Source: Bradyrhizobium glycinis (lineage in GTDB: Bacteria > Pseudomonadota > Alphaproteobacteria > Rhizobiales > Xanthobacteraceae). From it: a stretch of DNA of 64,000 nucleotides. Made by a program: the position numbers and the translations under genes. Of this stretch, positions 55,155-63,745 are shown one piece after another. The notes under the pieces were generated by a model, which saw nothing but the letters and a program-made list of their open reading frames with translations, made no database searches and was not told the DNA's origin. Within the stretch, counting starts at the first letter, position 1. Each line of letters starts with the position of its first letter. The stretch covers positions 744,001-808,000 of the forward strand of contig NZ_JACCHQ010000001.1 of assembly GCF_016031655.1 (NCBI RefSeq), given 5' to 3'.

Positions 55155-55814
55155 ATGACGACGGGCGGTCACGGAACTGACGGTGTCGAGCGCCGTGGAT
55201 TGATGTTCGTGCTGTCCTCGCCGTCAGGCGCGGGCAAGACGACGCTGTCCCGTCTTTTGATCGAGCGGATGCCCGGCCTGAAAATGTCGGTCTCGGCGAC
55301 CACGCGGCCGATGCGCCCGGGTGAGGTCAACGGCAAGGATTACACGTTCGTCGACAAGGCGACGTTCGATGCGATGGTCAAGGCCGACGAGCTCCTGGAA
55401 TGGGCCACGGTGTTCGACAACAGCTACGGCACGCCGCGCGGCCCCGTCGAGGCGGCGCTGTCGGCAGGCCAGGACGTGCTGTTCGACATCGACTGGCAGG
55501 GGACCCAGCAATTGAAGCAGAAGGCGCGCGCCGATGTCGTCAGCGTCTTCATCCTGCCGCCCTCGGCGGCCGACCTCGAGAAGCGCCTGCACTCGCGCGC
55601 GCAGGATTCCGATGAGGTGATCCGCAAGCGGATGAGCCGCGCCAGCGACGAGATGAGTCACTGGGCCGAGTACGACTACATCGTGATCAACCACGCGGTC
55701 GACGAGGCCTTCGCCGAGGTGCAGTCGATCCTGAAGGCCGAACGCCTCAAGCGCGAGCGGCGGATTGGCCTCGTAGGCTTCGTGCGAAGTTTGCAAGGTC
55801 AGCTTCAAGGTTAG
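55155..55814 (+). CDS. gmk: Guanylate kinase
   Basis: The 219-residue enzyme has the P-loop SSPSGAGKTTLSRLL (about residues 20-34), SVSATTRPMRPGEVNGKDYTFV for GMP binding, and DIDWQGTQQLKQK. It phosphorylates GMP. The last 68 nt overlap the convergent gene on the other strand. Confidence 0.96.
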   Translation: MTTGGHGTDGVERRGLMFVLSSPSGAGKTTLSRLLIERMPGLKMSVSATTRPMRPGEVNGKDYTFVDKATFDAMVKADELLEWATVFDNSYGTPRGPVEAALSAGQDVLFDIDWQGTQQLKQKARADVVSVFILPPSAADLEKRLHSRAQDSDEVIRKRMSRASDEMSHWAEYDYIVINHAVDEAFAEVQSILKAERLKRERRIGLVGFVRSLQGQLQG

Positions 55815-56967
55815 GCCGCGACAGCCGCGGCCCTTGCTTGGCCAGCTGTTCCAGCATCGTCGTGATGACGTCGACGTCGACCGCATCGGCGTCCCGACCC
55901 GCCGGCGCGTCATCGCGATCCTGGCCGATCTCGCTGGCGGCGAGCTGGAGCGCTGCGGCGACGAGCTCGGCTTTCTCGTCGGCCATTTCGATCTCGACCT
56001 TGTTGCTTCTGGTCTCGACAGGTTCTGCGGCCGGAGCGGCGGCACGCTGCCTGCGCGCGTCGATCAGCTCGATCTCGCGGCCGATCGCGGCGAGTTTCGT
56101 CGCTTGTCTTGTCGGTCGCGGACGTACCGCATCGAAGTCGATCGGGCGTGGCGGCTGGGCGGCGGCCGGCGGTGAATCCCGCCAGGGCGCACGGCTTGCA
56201 TCCTGGTTGTGCGCCTGCCAATCGTCCCAATGCCCGTGACGGTCCGCCGACCGGAGGCGGACGCGCGAGCCGGCGAAGCGGTAGATGAGGCTGGCAAGGA
56301 TTCCAGCGAGCGCCAGGGCGCCGCCGATCACGAGCAGCAGCATCTGCAACGAGCCGGTCGGCTTGTCAGTCGTGCTGTTGTCTGCCGCAGCGAGCGCCAC
56401 GGGCGAGGAGGATTTCGACGGCTTTGCGCTCGGCTGCGCGGCTGCTGCGACAACGGTCGGTGCCGGGGGCGGCGCGGATGCCGTGGAGACATCGGGCCAG
56501 GGCGCGGCGCCAGCGGGTTGCTGCGCGTTGCCGTCAGCGGACTGGTCCGTGGATTGTTGCACCGGTGCCGCAGCGGCGGCTTGCATCGGAACGTTCGCCG
56601 TCTTGGCAGCAGCAGTTCCGCGCGGCGTCAGATATTCGGCGCGCGCGTCCTGTACCGGGTTCTGCTGCGGCGCCCGTGCATCCGCGGTCGGTGGATCGCT
56701 CTCGGTCGGGACGGCCTGCGCGGTCTTCGCGCTCTCCTTCTCACCGGCGGCGCGCAGATACCAGCACTTGCGCTTCGTCGTGCGATCGAGGCGATAGTAC
56801 CAATGCTGCCCCTGCGGCGCGGCATCCTTTGGCGAAGCCAGGCAGTCGGGCGCCGCATTGGCCGTGCTCGATGGCGTCGGCGCGTTCTGCGATACCGCGG
56901 CCAATGGCGCGCCCGCAAGGATGCTGGCGACGAGGGTCGAAATGAACTTTGCGGCGCGGTTGCCCAT
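55747..56967 (-). CDS. Hypothetical exported membrane protein overlapping gmk
   Basis: The 406-residue product has a signal peptide (KFISTLVASILAGAPLAAVSQ), a short conserved-looking segment with three Cys and aromatic residues (PDCLASPKDAAPQGQHWYYRLDRTTKRKCWYLR), and a long Ala/Pro/Gln-rich linker. A membrane helix (LQMLLLVIGGALALAGILASLIYRFA) and a charged C-terminal half follow. No family is recognised; the HWYYRLDRxTKRKCWYLR motif recurs in Bradyrhizobium proteins. GGGAG precedes ATG 56967. Its 3' end is antisense to the last 68 nt of gmk. Confidence 0.7.
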   Translation of the reverse strand: MGNRAAKFISTLVASILAGAPLAAVSQNAPTPSSTANAAPDCLASPKDAAPQGQHWYYRLDRTTKRKCWYLRAAGEKESAKTAQAVPTESDPPTADARAPQQNPVQDARAEYLTPRGTAAAKTANVPMQAAAAAPVQQSTDQSADGNAQQPAGAAPWPDVSTASAPPPAPTVVAAAAQPSAKPSKSSSPVALAAADNSTTDKPTGSLQMLLLVIGGALALAGILASLIYRFAGSRVRLRSADRHGHWDDWQAHNQDASRAPWRDSPPAAAQPPRPIDFDAVRPRPTRQATKLAAIGREIELIDARRQRAAAPAAEPVETRSNKVEIEMADEKAELVAAALQLAASEIGQDRDDAPAGRDADAVDVDVITTMLEQLAKQGPRLSRPNLEADLANFARSLRGQSAARA

Positions 56968-57151
56968 CCTGGTCTCCCGGTTACGCATGACGCAACTCTT
57001 GACCACCCCTTTGTCATCAAAGACTTGGGTGGCAATGAGCCGCAAATCCGGAGAGGATGTGGCCTGAATCGGGCCTGCGCGGCGTTCGTTCCGCCGCCGG
57101 ACGAGACTCTTCAACACCAAAATTAGAGTTTCACGCCGCGACCTCAGCCGG

Positions 57152-57180
57152 TTGACACGATAATTAGTTTCCACTAATCA
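57152..57180 (+). promoter_or_regulatory. Promoter with embedded ArsR operator
   Basis: TTGACA (57152-57157) is followed after 17 nt by TAATCA (57175-57180). Inside the spacer ATTAGT-TTCC-ACTAAT (57163-57178) is a perfect 6-bp inverted repeat. A repressor bound there would cover the -10. It lies 55 bp before the ArsR start codon. Confidence 0.65.
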
Positions 57181-57234
57181 TTAGCAATCACTTATAATGG
57201 TTCGAGCAGGCATGGCATCCGGCGGTGAGTGGCT

Positions 57235-57552
57235 ATGGCTAAAGACAGCGCACAACTGGCCGCACTCGGCGATCCCACCCGCAGGCGGATCTTCGAGCTT
57301 GTCGGTGCACGGCCACGCACCGTCGCTGAGATCACGCGACAGCTGCCCGTGTCCCAGTCGGCCGTCTCACAGCATCTCAAGGTGCTGCGCGAATCTCGTT
57401 TGGTTCGTGCAGAGCCGAAGGGCGCCAGCAACGTCTATCACATCGATCCAGCGGGGCTCGGCCAGATGCGCGCGTGGCTCGACCGGTTCTGGAGCGACAC
57501 GCTGGCCGCTTACAAATTAGCCGTCGAAAAACCACCGGAGGGATCCAAATGA
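57235..57552 (+). CDS. ArsR-family regulator
   Basis: The 105-residue winged-helix protein contains LAALGDPTRRRIFELVGARPRTVAEITRQLPVSQSAVSQHLKVLRESRLVRAEPKG, the ArsR/SmtB DNA-binding domain. No metal-binding Cys are present. It belongs to the group that pairs with SRPBCC/AHSA1 proteins. The stop overlaps the next start as ATGA. GTG 57229 is an alternative start. Confidence 0.88.
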   Translation: MAKDSAQLAALGDPTRRRIFELVGARPRTVAEITRQLPVSQSAVSQHLKVLRESRLVRAEPKGASNVYHIDPAGLGQMRAWLDRFWSDTLAAYKLAVEKPPEGSK

Positions 57553-58034
57553 ACACACGTGTGGCGGTTGCGCCCGTAAAACATTCCGTTGTCGTCGAGG
57601 CGCCGATCGAGCGCGCGTTCAAGATCTTCACCGAAGACTTCGGCAGCTTCAAGCCGCGCGAGCACAATCTGCTCGCTGTCCCCATCGCAGAGACCGTATT
57701 CGAACCTCGGGTGGGCGGAAGCATCTATGATCGGGGGATCGATGGCAGCGAATGCCGCTGGGCGCGCGTGTTGGCGTTCGACCCGCCCACTCGAGTCCTC
57801 TTGAGCTGGGACATCAGCCCGCGCTGGCAAATCGAGACCGATCCCGCCAAGACGAGTGAATGGGAGGTCCGCTTCATTGCGGAGACACCAAGCCGGACCC
57901 GCTTGGAGCTGGAGCACCGTCACCTCGATCGCCACGGCGAGGGCTGGGAAGGCGTCCGCAGCGGCGTTGACAGTGATCAGGGTTGGCCGCTCTATCTGCG
58001 GCGGTTTGCCGAGCTGATTGCCGGCAAGGGTTGA
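57549..58034 (+). CDS. SRPBCC (AHSA1-like) domain protein
   Basis: The 161-residue protein has the START-like pattern: VEAPIERAFKIFTEDFGSFKP, FEPRVGGSIYDRGIDGSECRWARVLAFDPPTRVLLSWDIS, and a C-terminal helix GWPLYLRRFAELIAG. Such proteins bind hydrophobic ligands in a deep cavity. Translational coupling to the ArsR gene indicates a common regulatory role. GGAGGG precedes ATG 57549. Confidence 0.87.
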   Translation: MNTRVAVAPVKHSVVVEAPIERAFKIFTEDFGSFKPREHNLLAVPIAETVFEPRVGGSIYDRGIDGSECRWARVLAFDPPTRVLLSWDISPRWQIETDPAKTSEWEVRFIAETPSRTRLELEHRHLDRHGEGWEGVRSGVDSDQGWPLYLRRFAELIAGKG

Positions 58035-58152
58035 CGCGCTCCTTTCCAACGCCGCGTCATGATGAGCTGGAGAGGCCCTGTCGAGCCTTGCTCCGACAGG
58101 GCCCGGAAACTTCTCGCCTCCGCAGCCGTTAGTTCGCGGCTGAGGAGACGTC

Positions 58153-58764
58153 ATGCCGGTCAAGGACCAGATCAAGAACTTCGCCAAGAAGCTGGTGGAG
58201 GACCAGCCCGATGCAGCGATGCTGCGGGAGCTGGTGCGGGCCCGCAAGCCCACCGCCATGCACTTTCGCGACGATGGCATCGTGCCGAACAATCCGCGCT
58301 TTCCGGCGCTGCTCTATCGCGGGGTGGTGAAGCTGAACGGTCGGCGCTTTCCGCCCGAGGTGGTCATCGATACGCTGTTCGACACGAACGGCTGGGGCCG
58401 GTCGTGGCGCGATACCGTCTACGACTTCGTCCACTATCATTCGCAGATCCATGAAGTGATGGGCGTGGCGCGCGGCATGGCGAGGATCGAGTGCGGCGGG
58501 ATCAAGGGCCGCATCCTGAAACTGAAAGCCGGCGACGTGCTGGTCCTGCCCGCGGGCACCGGCCACCGGCTGATCGGATCCAGCCGGGACTTTCTGGTCG
58601 TCGGCGCCTATCCGCAGGACGGCACGTATGACGAGTGCACCGACACGCGCCAGCGTCCCGACGCGGTCAAGCGCATTGCCAAGGTCCGCAAGCCGAAGAC
58701 GGATCCCGTGCTGGGGAGCGGCGGGCCGCTGCTCGACGCCTGGCGGACCGCTCAGCTCAGATAA
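58153..58764 (+). CDS. Cupin-domain protein (YjlB-like)
   Basis: The 203-residue protein has the cupin core YDFVHYHSQIHEVMGVARGMARIECGG and LKLKAGDVLVLPAGTGHRLIG, the pair of beta-barrel motifs with His and Glu metal ligands. YjlB-type cupins are uncharacterised. It converges on a Crp/Fnr gene with a 13-nt overlap. Confidence 0.83.
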   Translation: MPVKDQIKNFAKKLVEDQPDAAMLRELVRARKPTAMHFRDDGIVPNNPRFPALLYRGVVKLNGRRFPPEVVIDTLFDTNGWGRSWRDTVYDFVHYHSQIHEVMGVARGMARIECGGIKGRILKLKAGDVLVLPAGTGHRLIGSSRDFLVVGAYPQDGTYDECTDTRQRPDAVKRIAKVRKPKTDPVLGSGGPLLDAWRTAQLR

Positions 58765-59459
58765 TCCGGCGTGAAATCCGCAAGCTGGCGCAGCTCGTCG
58801 GGCTGGAGCAGCTCGATCTCGGCGCCGTCCCAGGCGATCAATCCGCGATGCCTCAGCTCCTGAACGGTGCGGTTGACGTGGACGATCGACAATCCGCAGG
58901 CGTCCGCGACGTGACGCTGCGTCATCGGCATCTGGAAACAGTTGCTCTTGAGGAGCCCGACGACCTCCAGCCTCGCGGCGAGCTCGCAGATGAGGTGCGC
59001 GACCTTGGGCAGCGCCGCCTGCGCGCCGAGGCGGGCGATCCATTGCCGCGAGACCGCCGCGTCGATCAGCGTCTCGCGCCAGAAGGCACGGGTCAGGTGG
59101 ATCGAGCCGTCGAGCAGCTGGCGCAGCTGGCTGTGGGCGACGGTGCCGACGATGGTCGGGCCGAGCCCGACGAGGTCCGCGTCCATCGGCGAGACCAGCA
59201 GCGTGTGCAGGCACGGCATGTCGCCGGGAACATGGAAGGCGAGGGTCTGGCTGCGATCGCCGACGATGCGCGACTGGTAGAGGAAGCCGCTGACGATGAA
59301 GACGCAGCGGGTCGCAGCCTCTCCCTGGCGCAGCACGATCTCGCCATCCGCGACCTGGCGCAGCGTGGACGGCAAGCCCGCGATCTGCCGGCGCTCGTCC
59401 TCGGACAGGCCTTCGATCGCCTGCAGGCGGGCGATGAACTTCGGATGCGGCATGAGCAT
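58752..59459 (-). CDS. Crp/Fnr-family regulator A
   Basis: The 235-residue protein has an N-terminal cyclic-nucleotide-binding-like domain (LPSTLRQVADGEIVLRQGEAATRCVFIVSGFLYQSRIVGDRSQTLAFHVPGDMPCL) and a C-terminal winged helix with MTQRHVADACGLSIVHVNRTVQELRHRGLI. No Fe-S Cys cluster is seen, so it is not FNR-like. It is one of three regulators of this family within 2.6 kb. Its effector is unknown. Confidence 0.87.
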   Translation of the reverse strand: MLMPHPKFIARLQAIEGLSEDERRQIAGLPSTLRQVADGEIVLRQGEAATRCVFIVSGFLYQSRIVGDRSQTLAFHVPGDMPCLHTLLVSPMDADLVGLGPTIVGTVAHSQLRQLLDGSIHLTRAFWRETLIDAAVSRQWIARLGAQAALPKVAHLICELAARLEVVGLLKSNCFQMPMTQRHVADACGLSIVHVNRTVQELRHRGLIAWDGAEIELLQPDELRQLADFTPDYLS

Positions 59460-59471
59460 CGCGTGCTGTTT

Positions 59472-59711
59472 TCAGCCGTCCCGCGGCACGGAGGCCTCGG
59501 CGAGACGACGCGACAGTTTCGCAAGCGTCCAGTCGGAAACCGGCGCGGATCGGAACTCGCGGATGGCGCGAGCGAGCTCCTGATCCGACATCGGCCGGAC
59601 CGGCTCCCTCAGCGTTCCCTTCAGCAAGGCATCGCTGATGCTGTCCAGATGCTCGCCGGCATCGGACGCGAACAGGCGGCGGATGCGCTCCAGGAGAGTG
59701 GTACTTTTCAT
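59472..59711 (-). CDS. Small hypothetical protein
   Basis: The 79-residue product is helical and charged (MKSTTLLERIRRLFASDAGEHLDSISDALLKGT...PMSDQELARAIREFRSAPVSDWTLAKLSRRLAEAS). It lies 12 nt upstream of regulator A on the same strand, so the two may be co-transcribed. No family is recognised. The start has a weak ribosome-binding site. Confidence 0.5.
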   Translation of the reverse strand: MKSTTLLERIRRLFASDAGEHLDSISDALLKGTLREPVRPMSDQELARAIREFRSAPVSDWTLAKLSRRLAEASVPRDG

Positions 59712-59867
59712 GAGAAGGCTGGCTGGTCCGAAATCGGGGGATGGCGCGGCTGCGATCGGTGCGTCGCAAGCCAATTAGCAACCTGTGCTTCCGATCAGCG
59801 TTCTAGTCCGCTGAACGCAAGCCGCACGTATCATTTGATAGAACCGGCGCGATTTTTGGCGGACCCG

Positions 59868-60605
59868 ATGGAAAAAGCTCACGACGTGCTGATACGGAAC
59901 CTTAGCGAGCACACCGCGCTCGCAGAGGAGGATGCGGGCGAGATTCGCGCGCTGACCTTCATGCTGCGCGATTTCGCGTCCAATGAGGATTTCATTCGTC
60001 AAGGCGACGAACCCGAGCATTCCGCTTTGGTCGTCTCCGGCATGGTTGCCCGCTATCACCTGCTCGGCAGCGGGCGGCGGCAATATCTGGCGTTCCATCT
60101 CACCGGCGATCTTCCGGACGCGCAGGGGCTGTTCATCGACCAGATGGATCACGGGCTCAGTGCGCTCGGGCCGGCGTCGGTCGCGTTCATCCCGCACCGC
60201 GAATTGTTCATCGCATTCCGGCGGCGGCCGACCTTCGGGCTCGCGGTCTGGCGCGAGACGCTGCGCGATGCTGCGATCTTTCGCGAGGCCATCACCAACA
60301 ACAGCGCCCGGCCGATGCAGACGCGCATGGCGCACTTGTTTTGCGAGCTGTTCTACCGCGCCCGCGCGGCGCAGCTGGTCCGCGGCAATCGCTGCCGCAT
60401 GCCGATCAGCCTCGCACAGCTCGGCGAGACGCTCGGCATGGCGATCGCGACGGTGAACCGGACGCTCGCCGATCTCAGGCGCAGCGGCGCGATGGATCTT
60501 CGTGACGGCGAGCTGGTCGTGCTGAAATGGCGCGAGCTGCAGCGGCTCGGCGATTTCAGTCCGGCCTATCTGCATCTGAAGCGGCAGTCGCAGCCGCGTG
60601 GGTGA
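59868..60605 (+). CDS. Crp/Fnr-family regulator B
   Basis: The 245-residue protein has a cNMP-binding-like domain (LRDFASNEDFIRQGDEPEHSALVVSGMVARYHLLGSGRRQYLAFHLTGDLPDAQGLFIDQ) and a winged helix MPISLAQLGETLGMAIATVNRTLADLRRSGAMDLRDGELVV. It resembles regulator A in domain order, including WRETLxDAAxxRxxI before the DNA-binding part. It is transcribed away from regulator A. ATG 59868 is chosen because the domain starts shortly after. Confidence 0.86.
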   Translation: MEKAHDVLIRNLSEHTALAEEDAGEIRALTFMLRDFASNEDFIRQGDEPEHSALVVSGMVARYHLLGSGRRQYLAFHLTGDLPDAQGLFIDQMDHGLSALGPASVAFIPHRELFIAFRRRPTFGLAVWRETLRDAAIFREAITNNSARPMQTRMAHLFCELFYRARAAQLVRGNRCRMPISLAQLGETLGMAIATVNRTLADLRRSGAMDLRDGELVVLKWRELQRLGDFSPAYLHLKRQSQPRG

Positions 60606-60615
60606 GACGGAGGCG

Positions 60616-61335
60616 TCAGCCTTCCACGGTCGCCGCTCCACCGCGCACCTCGTCGAAATGCTTCTTCACCCAATCGTTGCAGCAGCAGGCTCTCGCTTCG
60701 AGCGCTGCAGCGTCGAGGATCAGAATGGCGCCGCGGCGGGTCGCGAGGATGCGCCGCGCCTTGAACATCTGGATGACGCGGCTGGCATAGCTGCGGGAGA
60801 CGCCCAGCATGCCGGCGAGCTGCTCGTGGGTGAGAGGAATCTCGGCTCCGCCGATATGTTCCTGCGCTGAGATGATCCACTTGGCGGCCCGCTGCTCGAT
60901 CGAATGCGCAGCGTTGCAGGCAGCGGCCTGCAAGAGCTGCGCGAACTGGCAGTCGGCATAGCGCGCGAAAGCCTCCTGGAGCGTCGCCGACCTCTGCTGC
61001 GCCTGCTCGAGCGCGCGCAGCGGCAGCCGCACCAGGGTGCCGCCGAACTTCACGATCATGCGTGAATAGGCGAGCGAAGGGCTGCGGCCGGCGGCGATGC
61101 CGACCGCGCCCTCGCGTCCCACCAGCAGGCTTTCGACCTCGCGATCATCCTCGACCGGCACGGCGAACGACACCAGCGCCGGACCACATGGAAAATGGAC
61201 CGCGGCGACGTCGTCGCCGGCGTGATGCAGCACGTGGCTCGCTTCGACTTCGACCAGCTGGAGGTGAGGCGCGAGCAGTTCGAAATCCTGATGATTGAGC
61301 TGCCGGAGCAGATCGTTCTGGGGCCGACCGGTCAC
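60616..61335 (-). CDS. Crp/Fnr-family regulator C
   Basis: The 239-residue product has a cNMP-like domain (HLQLVEVEASHVLHHAGDDVAAVHFPCGPALVSFAVPVEDDREVESLLVGREGAVGI) and a winged helix with IPLTHEQLAGMLGVSRSYASRVIQMFKARRILATRRGAILILD. It converges on regulator B with a 10-nt gap. GTG 61335 is the likely start; an ATG at 61422 would add 29 residues. It is more distant from A and B than they are from each other. Confidence 0.84.
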   Translation of the reverse strand: MTGRPQNDLLRQLNHQDFELLAPHLQLVEVEASHVLHHAGDDVAAVHFPCGPALVSFAVPVEDDREVESLLVGREGAVGIAAGRSPSLAYSRMIVKFGGTLVRLPLRALEQAQQRSATLQEAFARYADCQFAQLLQAAACNAAHSIEQRAAKWIISAQEHIGGAEIPLTHEQLAGMLGVSRSYASRVIQMFKARRILATRRGAILILDAAALEARACCCNDWVKKHFDEVRGGAATVEG

Positions 61336-61493
61336 ATCGTGTTCTCTTGGCGGGCCGGGAATCGGCGCCAGCGGCAAACCTACGTTTCCGCGGCGGAACC
61401 GACGGTTCCAAAGTGCACACAACGGACGTTCGGGCGTTGAAAACTAGACCACGACGTCGCGGGCTTCAGCGGGCTGGACGGCAGCGAGGATCG

Positions 61494-61730
61494 TCAGCCG
61501 CAGCGGACTTCACGATCCCCCGTCAGTCGGCCTTGTGCCGCAGCGGCGCGGTACGCGTCGATCGCCCTGTTGGCGAGCATCAATGGCCGGCGCTCACCGG
61601 TTCGAAGCTGGGCCTCTATGGCGTCGAGCAGGAAGTTCGCGCTCGCGTCCGGGGAGCCGAGCTCGCCGCTCTTCTCCAGGCAGCTCCAGGCGATGAAGAA
61701 TGCGCTTTCGACGGTGCAACGGATCGACAT
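61494..61730 (-). CDS. Small hypothetical protein
   Basis: The 78-residue product has a helical core (FFIAWSCLEKSGELGSPDASANFLLDAIEAQLRTGERRPLMLANRAIDAYRAAAA). Short proteins with the GERRxLMLxNRAIxAY pattern are frequent in Bradyrhizobium. Function is unknown. It lies 75 bp downstream of the alcohol dehydrogenase on the same strand. Confidence 0.6.
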   Translation of the reverse strand: MSIRCTVESAFFIAWSCLEKSGELGSPDASANFLLDAIEAQLRTGERRPLMLANRAIDAYRAAAAQGRLTGDREVRCG

Positions 61731-61805
61731 GCGCAGCCAACGCGGCGCGGCCGCAGGCGTTCCGTACGGTGGGCGGGACTTGGCCTCGGACCCGCCGCGC
61801 AGCCG

Positions 61806-62864
61806 TCAGTTCTTCAAGACGATGCGACCGACGACCTTGCCGGCGCGCAATTCGTCGATCCACTTCTGCACGTCGCCCATCGGCTCCTCGCGCATCGGCG
61901 TCGGCTTGATCTTGCCGGCGCGGGCGAGCGCCATCAGCTCGTGGGCCTCGGAGAGCGTGCCGACCATGAAACCTTCGATGGTCATGCGCTTGTAGACCCA
62001 TTGCACCATCGGCAGCGTGAACTGGCCGCCCATCAGGCCGGAGACCACGATCTTGCCGCCGCGCGCGGCAACCGCCACGGCAAAGGCCATCGACTTCTCG
62101 TTGCCGGCGAAATCGACGACCTCGTCGAAGCCGCCCTCGGTCTCCTTCAGGATGCGGCGGATCACTTCCGGCTCGGCCGGATCGTAGGCCACCGCCGCAC
62201 CGTTCTTGAGCGCCGTCTCGCGCGCGGCCGGCGAGAGGTCGGCCACCGTGATCGGCTGGTTGAACATCGCCTGCGCGAACGACAGGCCCATCATGCCGAC
62301 GCCGCCGAGGCCGATCAGCAACAAATTGCGCTGGCGCGGACGGTCGACCAGGCGCTTGAGCGCGCCATAGGCGGTGACGCCGGAGCACATCAAGGTGGCG
62401 GCCTGGTTGACGGGCAGGGGATCGTAGTCGAGCAGGTACTTTGCGTCGGGGACCAGAACGTGGGTGGCGAAGCCGCCGTCGATGGAGACGCCGAGGAAGC
62501 GCTGCTTGACGCAGAGGTTCTCGTCGCCATTGGCGCAGTCGCGGCACTGGCCGCAGCCGATCCACGGAAACACCGCCTTCTTGGCGCCGACGAGGCTTGC
62601 CGGAACGTCGGGGCCGACCTCATCGACGACGCCGGCGATCTCGTGGCCGAGCGTGAAAGGCAGCGTCATGCCGCGCGTGGTGTCGAGCTTCTTGCCGCCG
62701 CCGAGATCGGCATAGCCGTCCTGGATGTGGAGATCGGAATGGCAGAGGCCGCAGCGCTCGATGCGGACGAGGACCTCACGGCCTTGCGGCTTGGGCGTCT
62801 CGACGATGGTCTCGCACAGCGGCGCATCGAACTTGACCAGGGACTGCCGACGCATCAACGCCAT
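61806..62864 (-). CDS. Zinc-dependent alcohol dehydrogenase
   Basis: The 352-residue medium-chain dehydrogenase has the catalytic zinc motif CGLCHSDLH and GHEIAG, the structural zinc Cys cluster CGQCRDCANGDENLC, and the Rossmann motif LLIGLGGVGMMG near residue 185. It would oxidise an alcohol or reduce an aldehyde with NAD. The substrate is not predicted. Length is normal. Confidence 0.9.
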   Translation of the reverse strand: MALMRRQSLVKFDAPLCETIVETPKPQGREVLVRIERCGLCHSDLHIQDGYADLGGGKKLDTTRGMTLPFTLGHEIAGVVDEVGPDVPASLVGAKKAVFPWIGCGQCRDCANGDENLCVKQRFLGVSIDGGFATHVLVPDAKYLLDYDPLPVNQAATLMCSGVTAYGALKRLVDRPRQRNLLLIGLGGVGMMGLSFAQAMFNQPITVADLSPAARETALKNGAAVAYDPAEPEVIRRILKETEGGFDEVVDFAGNEKSMAFAVAVAARGGKIVVSGLMGGQFTLPMVQWVYKRMTIEGFMVGTLSEAHELMALARAGKIKPTPMREEPMGDVQKWIDELRAGKVVGRIVLKN

Positions 62865-62887
62865 TTTCTTTCCTCCGGAATTCTTGG

Positions 62888-63745
62888 TTACTCAGTTTCG
62901 CTGCGTATATCTGCCAATTCACGCGCCATGGCAACAAAGCCGGAGATGGGAATGGTCTCGGCGCGCCGCGTCGCGTCGACGCCGGCGGCTCGTGCAAGCC
63001 GCGCCGGATCGACATTCAGCGATTTCAGACTTTGCCGCAGCATTTTCCGGCGCTGGCCGAACGCGGCGGCGGCGACCTGCTCGAGCAGCCTGCGATCACA
63101 CGGCAACGGCTCTGGGCGCGGCTTGAGGCGCACGACGCAGGAGGTGACTTTCGGCGGCGGCACGAAGGCGGACGGCGCAATATCGAACAGGATCTTGGTC
63201 TCGCAGCGCCAATTGGCGAGCACGCCGAGCCGGCCATAGGCCTCCTCGTCCTCGCGCGCGACGATGCGCTCGCCGACCTCGCGCTGGAACATCAGCACCA
63301 TCATCTCGTACCAGGGTGGCCAGGGTTCGGCGGTGAGCCAGTTGATGAGAAGCTGGGTCGCGATGTTGTAGGGCAGGTTGGCGACGATCTTGGCGCGCTC
63401 GCCCGAGAGCAGCGGGCGCGGATCGAAGGTCATGGCATCGCCATGCACGATCTCGAGCCTATCGGGGTAGCGCGCGGAAATATCCTGCAAGGCCGGGATT
63501 GCGCGCTCGTCGTGCTCGATGGCGATGACGCGGCGAGCGCCGAGCGCCAGCAGCGCCCGCGTCAGCCCGCCCGGGCCGGGGCCGATCTCGACGATGGTGG
63601 AATCCTCGAGCGGCGCCGCCGCACGCGCGATGCGCGCGGTGAGATTGAGGTCCAGCAGGAAGTTCTGGCCGAGCGATTTCCTGGCCGACAGCGCATGCTG
63701 GCGAATGACCTCGCGCAGCGGCGGGAGGTCGTCGATAGCGCTCAT
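62888..63745 (-). CDS. rsmA: 16S rRNA dimethyladenosine transferase
   Basis: The 285-residue methyltransferase has [10 protein letters not shown], the SAM motif [31 protein letters not shown], and the catalytic NLPYNI. It dimethylates two adenosines near the 3' end of 16S rRNA. ATG 63745 overlaps the pdxA stop by one base, so translation is coupled. Confidence 0.95.
   Translation of the reverse strand: MSAIDDLPPLREVIRQHALSARKSLGQNFLLDLNLTARIARAAAPLEDSTIVEIGPGPGGLTRALLALGARRVIAIEHDERAIPALQDISARYPDRLEIVHGDAMTFDPRPLLSGERAKIVANLPYNIATQLLINWLTAEPWPPWYEMMVLMFQREVGERIVAREDEEAYGRLGVLANWRCETKILFDIAPSAFVPPPKVTSCVVRLKPRPEPLPCDRRLLEQVAAAAFGQRRKMLRQSLKSLNVDPARLARAAGVDATRRAETIPISGFVAMARELADIRSETE

Noticed and set aside
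61347..63239. 630-codon plus-strand open frame
   Set aside because: It is antisense to the alcohol dehydrogenase and rsmA and has no recognisable domain.
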